Assembly (NCBI RefSeq): GCF_050434925.1
Contig: NZ_JBNDJK010000001.1
Location: 3,658,001-3,722,000, forward strand
Source: Inquilinus ginsengisoli_B
GTDB lineage: Bacteria; Pseudomonadota; Alphaproteobacteria; DSM-16000; Inquilinaceae
DNA: 64,000 bases
Direction: 5' to 3'
Every line of letters begins with the position of its first letter. Position 1 is the stretch's first letter. This document shows positions 50,699 through 57,826 of this stretch, in pieces. The translations under genes were made by a program, and so were the position numbers. Below the pieces are notes generated by a model. That model was not told the DNA's origin, did no database searches, and worked only from the letters and a program-made list of their open reading frames with translations.

Positions 50699-51298
50699 AT
50701 GGCACGTCGCGCATGGCTTCCGCTGGTCCTGGTCCTGGCCGGCGCCTGTCCCGCCTGGGCCGACGGCACGCTGGCGGGCAAGCTGTCGGTCGACGACCGA
50801 CAGCGGCTCGAGAGCTTCGACTCCGTGCGCGGCGAGGCGATCGGCGCCGCCCGCGAGAGCGACGACAAGGCAGCGCTGGCCGTGCTCGACGCGATCCTGT
50901 CCGGCAAGCCGGAGCCAATCCGCGGCGTCACCGACCTCGCCGGCGACTGGCGCTGCCGGGTGGCGAAGCTGGGCGGCAGCGACACCCTGCCGCTGGTGAT
51001 CTACGACTGGTTCCGCTGCCGGATCACCGATGACGCGGCCGGGCTGCGGCTCGACAAGATCTCCGGTTCGCAGCGCACTGCCGGCACCTTCTACGACGAT
51101 GCCGATGCCGAGCGGCTGACCTATGTCGGGGCGTCGTATTACGGCCATGAGGGCAAGCCGCAGGCCTATGGCAGCGACGCCGAGCGCGACCAGGTCGGCT
51201 ATCTGGTCCGGGTCGGGCGCGACCGGCTGCGGCTCGAATTCCCGTCGCCGCGCCGCGAATCCCAGTTCGACATCATGGAGCTGGAACGCACCCGCTGA
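50699..51298 (+). CDS. DUF4893 domain secreted protein
   Basis: A 199-residue protein with signal peptide MARRAWLPLVLVLAGACPAWA-DG and a DUF4893 body (GDWRCRVAKLGGSDTLPLVIYDWFRCRITDDAAGLRLDKISGSQRTAGTFY, then LVRVGRDRLRLEFPSPRRESQFDIMEL). It is periplasmic or outer-envelope by prediction; the family role is unknown. It begins 27 bases after the RimK-like gene with GGGGGAGGGGG as ribosome site, so it may belong to the same unit. Confidence 0.82.
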   Translation: MARRAWLPLVLVLAGACPAWADGTLAGKLSVDDRQRLESFDSVRGEAIGAARESDDKAALAVLDAILSGKPEPIRGVTDLAGDWRCRVAKLGGSDTLPLVIYDWFRCRITDDAAGLRLDKISGSQRTAGTFYDDADAERLTYVGASYYGHEGKPQAYGSDAERDQVGYLVRVGRDRLRLEFPSPRRESQFDIMELERTR

Positions 51299-51350
51299 TG
51301 CGCACCTGTACTATAGGCTCGATAAACTCATCGTTACGGACGGAGAAATG

Positions 51351-51380
51351 CCTCTCCCGCTTGCGAGACCTTTTCAGAAC
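51351..51380. repeat. Dispersed repeat copy related to 29071-29204
   Basis: The 29-base segment CCTCTCCCGC-TT-GCGAGACC-TTTTCAGAA matches the reverse strand of 29177-29205 at 26 of 29 positions. Both copies are intergenic. It sits about 20 bases left of a different REP-like palindrome. Confidence 0.55.
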
Positions 51381-51398
51381 AGCAACCCTTCCCTTCAT

Positions 51399-51469
51399 CG
51401 TCAATCCCGCGAAAGCGAGAAGCTCTCCGGTCAAAGCGTTATGAGATCTCCGCTTTCGCGGGGATGACG
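51399..51469. repeat. REP-like palindrome (CCCGCGAAAGCG family)
   Basis: Two arms in opposite orientation, 51399-51424 and 51445-51469, share CGTCA, CCCGCGAAAGCG and GAGA. The unit CGTCATCCCCGCGAAAGCGG is a well-known type of dispersed intergenic repeat in Proteobacteria. It also supplies the stop of the broken gene to its right, whose predicted end reads VIPAKAEIS. Confidence 0.65.
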
Positions 51470-52090
51470 GGTTGGGGAATTCTGAACGTCCTGGCATGCG
51501 GGGAATACCACGCGCATGCCTCCGACCACGGCGACCGGTCTTCCGGTCGGCCGCGCAGGTGGATGTGGGCGGGCATCTGCAGGTGGTCTACGGGACGTTG
51601 CGCTCGTCGTCCTGGCGGTGCCGGCCGATCAGGGCGGCCCGGCAAGGCGGTGTCGGCGAGGTCGACGTCGATGCGCTCGTCCTCGGTCAGCTTTTCCCGG
51701 AGCTCGGCGGTCAGCTGTTCCTTGGCCTCGGGGTCGGGAACCGCGGCGATGGCGGCGGCGACGCCCTGGGCGGCGGCCTGGCGCCGGCCGTCCTTCTCGT
51801 CCTGCCGGGCCTTGCGCCGGAGCTCGGCCTCGCGCCGTGCCTGCTCCTGCCGCAGCCTGATCTTCAGTGCGATGGCGCGGCGGATGCCGAGGAACAGGCT
51901 GCGGCAGGAGCAGGCACGGCGCCCCGGCGCGGTCGAGATCGCCGGCCGCGAGGGCGGCGAGCCCTCGAGCCTGAAAGGTCCGGGCCATCTCCAAGGCGAG
52001 CCTGGTCAGCCCGGACAGCACCTCGGCCTCCCGCTCGTCAGGGGACGGCGAAGCGGCGGAGGGAGTCCCGGCTGGGATTGCATTGACCAT
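51439..52090 (-). pseudogene. Frameshifted small hypothetical gene behind a LexA-type box
   Basis: From ATG 52090 the frame reads MVNAIPAGTPSAASPSPDEREAEVLSGLTRLALEMARTFQARGLAALAAGDLDRAG and then turns into Pro/Arg/Gly-rich nonsense. Shifting one base at the G run near 51922-51926 restores a credible protein: ACSCRSLFLGIRRAIALKIRLRQEQARREAELRRKARQDEKDGRRQAAAQGVAAAIAAVPDPEAKEQLTAELREKLTEDERIDVD. So one base has been gained, in nature or as a sequencing error. The restored middle is helical and charged, like small alphaproteobacterial hypotheticals. The break lies at the edge of a perfect 28-bp inverted repeat. The end past about 51640 is doubtful. Confidence 0.55.
51832..51922. repeat. Perfect 28-bp inverted repeat inside the broken gene
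   Basis: Positions 51832-51859 are the exact reverse complement of 51895-51922, with 35 bases between. In a coding stretch such a long perfect palindrome is unexpected; it may come from template switching during replication, or be an assembly fault. The suspected frameshift is next to the right arm. Confidence 0.7.
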
Positions 52091-52100
52091 GTCTTAATTA

Positions 52101-52115
52101 GAACAAAAGCAGAAC
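52101..52115 (-). promoter_or_regulatory. LexA-type SOS box (GTTC-N7-GTTC)
   Basis: On the minus strand the sequence is GTTCTGCTTTTGTTC, an exact match to the direct-repeat LexA box GTTC-N7-GTTC of alphaproteobacteria. It lies 10 bases upstream of the ATG at 52090, in an AT-rich stretch that would hold the promoter. So the small gene at 51439-52090 is a candidate SOS gene. Confidence 0.6.
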
Positions 52116-52333
52116 ACTTAAGCCAGCAGAATCTCACTTGGCTGAATCGTCATCACAACGTCCGGGGCCGGTCCCGCTGGATGGCCACGCCCCCTGCGGG
52201 GAGGTCCTGTCGCCCTTGCTGCTCTCCGCTGCGGTGGCGGCAATGGTGCTGATTACCGTCGAGGCGTTGAAGCGGCTGTCGCTTCGTTGCGTGCGGGTCC
52301 TATCATCGCCGAAGATCGGCTGAAGGGCTCGCC

Positions 52334-54451
52334 ATGCATCGCCTCCTCGTCCTGCTCGCCCTGCTGCTCGGGCCGGGTGCTCCTGCCCTGGCCCAGGCGC
52401 CGGCCCAACCCGGCCCGGACAAGCTGCGCAGCCTGGCCGAGCTGCTGCAGGACCCGGAGATCCGCGGCTGGCTGCAGGCCCAGGTCGCCGTTCCCGCCGC
52501 GGCCCCGGCGGAGGCCGGGCCGGCCGCCGCCCCGGCCATGGGCGCGGGGATGCAGCAGAGCATGGCCGGCGGCATCGAGGCGACGCGCGGCTTCCTGCGG
52601 TCGCTGATCGCCGCCGCCCCGACTTTGCCGGCGGAGCTCGCCGCCGCCTGGCGCGTCCTGACCGGACAGCTGATGGAACAGGGGCTGCTCTGGACCGTCC
52701 TGTCCCTGGCGGTCTTCGTCGGCCTCGGCTTCGGCGCCGAGAAGCTCTACTGGTGGCTGTCCGGCAGCTTCCGCCGCCGGTTGATCGGCACCCAGCTCGA
52801 TACCCTGCACGGCCGGCTGCAGGCGGTGTGGCTGCGCTCGGTCTACGGCCTCGGCCTGATCTTCGCCTTCGCCCTGGGCAGCATCGGTGCCTTCCTGCTG
52901 TTCGACTGGCCGCCGCTGCTGCAGGAGGTGGTGCTGTCCTACCTGCTGCTGGTGCTGATCGTGCGGGTGACGCTGGTGCTGGGCCGCATCATCCTGGCGC
53001 CGGGGGCGGAGAGGTTCCGGCTGGTGCCGATGGCGACGCCGACCGCGCGCTTCTGGTTCATCTGGTCGGCGATCCTGGTCGGCTGGTTCTTCTTCGTGCA
53101 GTTCACGCTCGACGTCCTGGCGACGCTGGGGTTGCGGCTGGAAGCCTGGTACCTGGTCGGCCTGGCCTGCGGCGTGGTGCTGCTGGGCCTGACGCTGACC
53201 GCGCTGTGGCGCGCCCCGACCTTCGACGGGCGCGACCGGATCGGCCACGACCACCGGATCGGCACCTGGCTGCTGACCCTCTACATCGTCGGGGTCTGGC
53301 TGGCGCTGTTCACGGGCTCGGTCGCGCCCTTCTATGTCGGCGTCATCCTGCTGCTGCTGCCGATCGCGATCCGCGGCTCCCATCTCGCGGTCAAGCATGT
53401 GTTGCGCCCGCCGGGCGCCGCGGCGGCGGAGGAGGTGCCCTCGGTGCTGGCGGTGTCGCTGGAGCGTGGGCTGCGCGCCCTGCTGGTGATCGGCGGGGCG
53501 CTGGCCATCGCCGGCGTGCTCGGGCTCGACCTCAGCGCCCTGACCATGCGCGACACACTGACGACAAGGTTGCTGCGCGGCGCCATCAATGCCGCGATCG
53601 TGTTCCTGGTGGCGGATTTCGCCTGGCACCTGCTGCGCGCCTGGCTGGACCAGCGCATCGTCGCCGCCAATTCGGCCGGGCACGGCACCGGCGACGACGT
53701 CCGGCGCCGCGCCCGGCTGCGCACCCTGCTGCCGATCCTGAAGAACGTGCTGTTCGTGGTGCTGGCGGTGATGGCCGGGCTGATCGCCCTGGCGGCGCTG
53801 GGGGTGGAGATCGGGCCGCTGGTCGCCGGTGCCGGAGTGGTCGGCCTCGCCGTCGGCTTCGGCGCCCAGACCCTGGTGAAGGACGTCATCTCCGGCATGT
53901 TCTTCCTGTTCGACGACGCCTTCCGCATCGGCGAGTACATCGAGAGCGGCAGCATCCGCGGCACGGTCGAGGGGTTCTCGCTGCGCTCGCTCAAGCTGCG
54001 CCACCATCGCGGCGCGCTGCACACCATCCCGTTCGGCGCGCTGGACAAGATCACCAACTATTCGCGCGACTGGGTGATCGACAAGATGACGATCTCGGTC
54101 ACCTACGGCACCGACCTCGACAAGATCAAACCGCTCGTCAAGGAGATCGGCAAGGCCCTCCTGGCCGACCCGGAGATGGCGCCGCACATCCTGGAGACGC
54201 TGAAGATGCAGGGGGTGGAGCAGTTCGGCGACTACGCCATCCAGATCCGGCTGAAGATGATGACTAGGCCGGGCGAGCAGTTCGTGATCCGGCGCCGGGC
54301 CATGGCGATGCTCAAGAAGGCCTTCGAAGCCAACGGCATCGCCTTCGCCGTCCCGACCGTCACCGTGGCGGGAGGTGACGGCGGTGCCGCAGCCTCGGCC
54401 GTGGCCCAGCACGCGCTGGACCGTGCCAAGCCGGCGGGGGAGGTGGGGTAG
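52334..54451 (+). CDS. Large MscS-family mechanosensitive channel
   Basis: A 705-residue protein. Signal peptide MHRLLVLLALLLGPGAPALA-QAP is followed by a periplasmic stretch of about 100 residues and then roughly nine to ten membrane helices. The conserved MscS core is in the last third: pore helix region GPLVAGAGVVGLAVGFGAQTLVKDVISGMFFLFDDAFRIGEYIESGSIRGTVEGFSLRSLKLRHHRGALHTIPFGALDKITNYSRDW, then a cytoplasmic alpha/beta domain. It resembles the YbdG/YnaI-like larger homologues. It releases osmolytes on osmotic downshock. Intergenic space to the left is about 240 bases without a gene. Confidence 0.9.
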   Translation: MHRLLVLLALLLGPGAPALAQAPAQPGPDKLRSLAELLQDPEIRGWLQAQVAVPAAAPAEAGPAAAPAMGAGMQQSMAGGIEATRGFLRSLIAAAPTLPAELAAAWRVLTGQLMEQGLLWTVLSLAVFVGLGFGAEKLYWWLSGSFRRRLIGTQLDTLHGRLQAVWLRSVYGLGLIFAFALGSIGAFLLFDWPPLLQEVVLSYLLLVLIVRVTLVLGRIILAPGAERFRLVPMATPTARFWFIWSAILVGWFFFVQFTLDVLATLGLRLEAWYLVGLACGVVLLGLTLTALWRAPTFDGRDRIGHDHRIGTWLLTLYIVGVWLALFTGSVAPFYVGVILLLLPIAIRGSHLAVKHVLRPPGAAAAEEVPSVLAVSLERGLRALLVIGGALAIAGVLGLDLSALTMRDTLTTRLLRGAINAAIVFLVADFAWHLLRAWLDQRIVAANSAGHGTGDDVRRRARLRTLLPILKNVLFVVLAVMAGLIALAALGVEIGPLVAGAGVVGLAVGFGAQTLVKDVISGMFFLFDDAFRIGEYIESGSIRGTVEGFSLRSLKLRHHRGALHTIPFGALDKITNYSRDWVIDKMTISVTYGTDLDKIKPLVKEIGKALLADPEMAPHILETLKMQGVEQFGDYAIQIRLKMMTRPGEQFVIRRRAMAMLKKAFEANGIAFAVPTVTVAGGDGGAAASAVAQHALDRAKPAGEVG

Positions 54452-54471
54452 GGGACGGCGTCAGCCGCAGC

Positions 54472-54897
54472 TCACTCGTCGGATTCGGGGTTTCCGTAGA
54501 TATCGAAGTCGAGAACCAGGCCCCGCGACCCGACCATCGTCAGAGTCTCGGGGCGAAGGTCGATCCCTTCGTTCGACTTCTCCAGGAACAGGCCGCAGAA
54601 GATGTCGGCTTCGAAGCGGGCCGACAGGTCTCGCCACACGGCCAGGTCCTGACACAGGGGCGAGAGCAACTCGACGATCTGGCCATCCAGGTCTCCAGGA
54701 TTTCGTCTCTCTACGTGCAGGCGCCACGATCCGGTGCCGGCTTTCACATCCCGGCGGGCGGCCCGGTGGTAGCGGAAGATCTCCCCCTTTCTGACTCCGA
54801 CGCTCGGCGCTGAGCCGAGCAGGCGGGTCAGTTCGTCCGGATCGAGGTCATCGCCGAAGAACCGCAGCGAAGCGGCGGATTCGCTCAGCCGCGCCAT
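54472..54897 (-). CDS. DUF4279 domain protein
   Basis: A 141-residue DUF4279 protein: ASLRFFGDDLDPDELTRLLGSAPSVGVRKGEIFRYH, then GSWRLHVERRNPGDLDGQIVELLSPL and LDLRPETLTMVGSRGLVLDFDIYG-type end. The family is small, cytoplasmic and of unknown role, sometimes near toxin-immunity loci; nothing like that is seen here. It stands alone between the MscS gene (convergent) and spoVR (same strand, 58 bases upstream). Confidence 0.8.
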   Translation of the reverse strand: MARLSESAASLRFFGDDLDPDELTRLLGSAPSVGVRKGEIFRYHRAARRDVKAGTGSWRLHVERRNPGDLDGQIVELLSPLCQDLAVWRDLSARFEADIFCGLFLEKSNEGIDLRPETLTMVGSRGLVLDFDIYGNPESDE

Positions 54898-54955
54898 GCC
54901 CGATGCTCGCGTCCGGCTGTTCGCAGATCCTGAGGATGCAACGTCGCGCGCACCC

Positions 54956-56488
54956 TCAGAAGAACGTCGACCGGGCGCTGGCGGAATGTTCCTTCAGCAC
55001 AGCGTTGCTGGCCGGGTCGATCTCCTTCAGCAGCACGTCGTAGCCCCACAGGTCGGCCAGGTGCTGCAGCACCTGCCTGGTGTCGTTCTCGGCCAGCAGG
55101 ATGCCGTTCACCACGCTGTGGTGCACGATCAGGCGGCGGTCGCCGGCGAGGTCGACATCGACCACCTGGATGTCCGGGTCGATCCAGGCGACGTCGTAGT
55201 GGCGGGCCAGCGCCCGGCGGATCCGGCGGTAGCCGTGCTCGTCGTGAATCGCCTCCACCCGCAGCTCCGGCTGGCCGGAATCGTCTAGCAGGTGGAACAT
55301 CCGCCACTGCCGGATCAGCCGCGGGCTGAGGAATTGCGAGACGAAGCTCTCGTCGCGATAGTTCGCCCAGATATCCTGCAGCACGCCGGTGGCGTCGCCC
55401 TTGCCGGCGATGTCCGGGAACCACTCGCGGTCCTCGTCGGTCGGGTCGACGACGATCCGCTCGATGTCCTGCATCATCCCCAGGCCGAGGGCGTAGGGGT
55501 TGATGCCGTTAAAGTGCTGGTCGTTGAACTCCGGCTGGTACACGACGTTGGTGTGCGACTGCAGGAACTCCAGGAAGGCGCCGTCGTTCAGGGCGCCCTG
55601 CTCGTGCAGCGTGGTCATGATCTTGTAGTGCACCCAGCAGGCGCAGCCCTCGTTCATCACCTTGGTCTGCGACTGCGGGTAGAAGTACTGCGCCACCAGC
55701 CGGACGATGCGCAGCAGCTCGCGCTGCCAGGGCTGCAGCCGCGGCGCCGATTTCTCCAGGAAATAGAGGATGTTCTCCTGCGGCAGCTCCAACAGGGCGC
55801 GGCGGCGCTCCTCGGTCAGCACCGGGCCGGATTTGGCCGGCGCGGTCGGCAGGGTGCGCCACAGGTCGTTGAACACCTGCTCCTGGTATTGCAGCCGCTC
55901 CTTGGCCCGCCGCTCCTCGGTCTTCAGGTCCGGCCGGCGCGGCCGCGGATAGCGGTGCACGCCGTGGCTCATCAGCGCATGGGCGGCGTCCAGCAGCTGC
56001 TCGACCGCCATCTGGCCGTAGCGCTCCTCGCATTGCGCGATATAGCTCTTGGCGAATTCGAGATAGTCGAGGATGCCCTCGGCGTCGGTCCACTGCTTGA
56101 ACAGGTAGTTGGTCTTGAAGAAGGTGTTGTGGCCGAAGGCGGCATGGGCGATCACCAGCGTCTGCAGGGTCGCGGTGTTCTCCTCCATGATGTAGCTGAT
56201 GCAAGGGCTGGAATTGATCACCAGCTCATAGGCCAGGCCGCGCAGCCCCTTGCGGTACAGCACCTCGTTCTGGGCGAACTGCTTGCCGAAGGACCAGTGC
56301 TTGTAGAACAGCGGCATGCCGATCGAGGAATAGGCGTCGAGCATCTGCTCGGCGGTGATCACCTCGATCTGGTTGGGATAGGTGTCGAGCTTCAGCTCCT
56401 TGGCCACCTGTCCGACCCGGTCGTAGATCCGCTGGATCGTGCCGAAGTCCCAGTCGGTGCCCGGGAAGAGCAGCGCATCATCCGTCAT
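54956..56488 (-). CDS. spoVR: SpoVR family protein
   Basis: A 510-residue SpoVR/YcgB protein. Family marks are TYPNQIEVITAEQMLDAYSSIGMPLFYKHWSFGKQF, GLAYELVINSSPCISYIMEENT, FFKTNYLFKQWTDAEGILDYLEFAKSYIAQCEERYG, MNEGCACWVHYKIM and NPYALGLGMMQDIERI. It is the third gene of the prkA-yeaH-spoVR operon, known from entericos and many Proteobacteria as a stationary-phase or stress unit; the molecular role is unknown. ATG 56488 overlaps the yeaH stop (ATGA). Confidence 0.93.
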   Translation of the reverse strand: MTDDALLFPGTDWDFGTIQRIYDRVGQVAKELKLDTYPNQIEVITAEQMLDAYSSIGMPLFYKHWSFGKQFAQNEVLYRKGLRGLAYELVINSSPCISYIMEENTATLQTLVIAHAAFGHNTFFKTNYLFKQWTDAEGILDYLEFAKSYIAQCEERYGQMAVEQLLDAAHALMSHGVHRYPRPRRPDLKTEERRAKERLQYQEQVFNDLWRTLPTAPAKSGPVLTEERRRALLELPQENILYFLEKSAPRLQPWQRELLRIVRLVAQYFYPQSQTKVMNEGCACWVHYKIMTTLHEQGALNDGAFLEFLQSHTNVVYQPEFNDQHFNGINPYALGLGMMQDIERIVVDPTDEDREWFPDIAGKGDATGVLQDIWANYRDESFVSQFLSPRLIRQWRMFHLLDDSGQPELRVEAIHDEHGYRRIRRALARHYDVAWIDPDIQVVDVDLAGDRRLIVHHSVVNGILLAENDTRQVLQHLADLWGYDVLLKEIDPASNAVLKEHSASARSTFF

Positions 56489-57801
56489 TCGGCCCCCGCG
56501 GTCTGCACGTCTCGGCGCTGGAACAGCTCGCGGAACACCGGATAGATGTCGCGGCGATGCCAGACCTTGCGCATGGCGAAGGGCGCATCGGCCTTCCGCA
56601 CCCTGTCGTAGGTCTGCCACAGGTCGGTCTGCCGCGGCACCACGCCGGAGGACATCGGGTCCTCGTCGCGGCCGACCTCGAGATAGGCGAAGTACTGGCA
56701 CAGCGGCAGGATCTCGTCGCCCAGCAAGGCGGCGGATTTGGCGCTGTCGCTCGACAGGTTGTCGCCGTCCGAGGCCTGGGCGGCATAGATGTTCCAGTCC
56801 TCCGGCCGGTAGCGCTGGGCGACGATCGAGGCCATCATCTCGAGAGCGGTGGAGACCACCGTGCCGCCGCTCTCGGTCGAGTAGAAGAACGTCTCCTCAT
56901 CCACCTCCTCGGCCTGGTGGGTGTGGCGGATGAAGACGATCTCGACATGCTTGTAGCGGCGCTTGAGGAACAGGTGGAGCAGGGCGAAGAAGCGCTTTGC
57001 CAGGTCCTTCATGTGCTCGGTCATCGAGCCGGACACGTCCATCAGGCAGAACATTACCGCCTGGGCCACCGGCTTTGGCGTTGCCTCCAGCCGGCGGTAG
57101 CGCAAGTCGACCGGGTCGATGTAGGGGATGCGCCGGGTGCGCCGCAGCAGATGGTCCAGCTGCTCCTGCAACTGGTCGATCTTGTCCTGGTCGGTGTCTT
57201 CCCCGCCCTCCAGCGCCGCGATCTCGGCCTCGACGTCCTTGATCTCGCCCGGTTTCGGGCGGCGCAGCGCGATTCGCCGGGACATCGCCCGCTGCATGGT
57301 CCGGGTCACCGCCAGGCTGGCCGGGGCACCGGTGGTGGAATAGCCGGCCCGCCGCCAGCCGACGCTCTCGGAGGCGACCAGCTTGCGCTTGGCCAGGTCA
57401 GGCAGCTCAAGGTCGTCGAGAAAGAGCTCGAGATACTCCTCCTGCGACAGCACGAAGCGGAACTCGTCCTGGCCGTCGCCGTCGGGCGCACCCTCGCTGC
57501 CGCCACCCCCGCCGCCGCGCTTCGGCCGCTGCAGGGTGTCGCCCTCGACGAACTCCTTGTTGCCCGGCAGCACATGATCGCGCAGGCCGCCGGAATTGGA
57601 GCGGTGCAGCCGCGGCTCGTTCACGCCGGTGACCGGGATCGAGACCTCGCCGCCCTGTTCCAGGTCCTTGATGCTGCGCTCGCGCGAACTGTCCCGGACT
57701 GCCCGCTGCACCAGGGCCTTGGCCCGGCGCAGGAAGCGCTGGCGGTTGACGAGGCTCTTTCCCCCTGGATTGAGCCGCCGGTCGATGATGTGCATGGACA
57801 T
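56485..57801 (-). CDS. yeaH: YeaH/DUF444 family von Willebrand-type protein
   Basis: A 438-residue DUF444 protein. The N-terminus is HIIDRRLNPGGKSLVNRQRFLRRAKALVQRAVRD; a Gly-rich linker (RPKRGGGGGGSEG) follows near residue 95; the vWA domain has the MIDAS motif MDVSGSMTEHMKDLAKRFF and later TESGGTVVSTALEMM and AQASDGDNLSSDS. It lies 25 bases after prkA and overlaps spoVR. It is thought to work with the PrkA kinase in stress adaptation. Confidence 0.92.
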   Translation of the reverse strand: MSMHIIDRRLNPGGKSLVNRQRFLRRAKALVQRAVRDSSRERSIKDLEQGGEVSIPVTGVNEPRLHRSNSGGLRDHVLPGNKEFVEGDTLQRPKRGGGGGGSEGAPDGDGQDEFRFVLSQEEYLELFLDDLELPDLAKRKLVASESVGWRRAGYSTTGAPASLAVTRTMQRAMSRRIALRRPKPGEIKDVEAEIAALEGGEDTDQDKIDQLQEQLDHLLRRTRRIPYIDPVDLRYRRLEATPKPVAQAVMFCLMDVSGSMTEHMKDLAKRFFALLHLFLKRRYKHVEIVFIRHTHQAEEVDEETFFYSTESGGTVVSTALEMMASIVAQRYRPEDWNIYAAQASDGDNLSSDSAKSAALLGDEILPLCQYFAYLEVGRDEDPMSSGVVPRQTDLWQTYDRVRKADAPFAMRKVWHRRDIYPVFRELFQRRDVQTAGAE

Positions 57802-57826
57802 CGTGTATCGCTTCCGACCTCCGTCT

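Noticed and set aside
52138..52323. 61-residue open frame before the MscS gene
   Set aside because: Weak ribosome site, no family, and composition not clearly coding; it lies in the expected promoter region.
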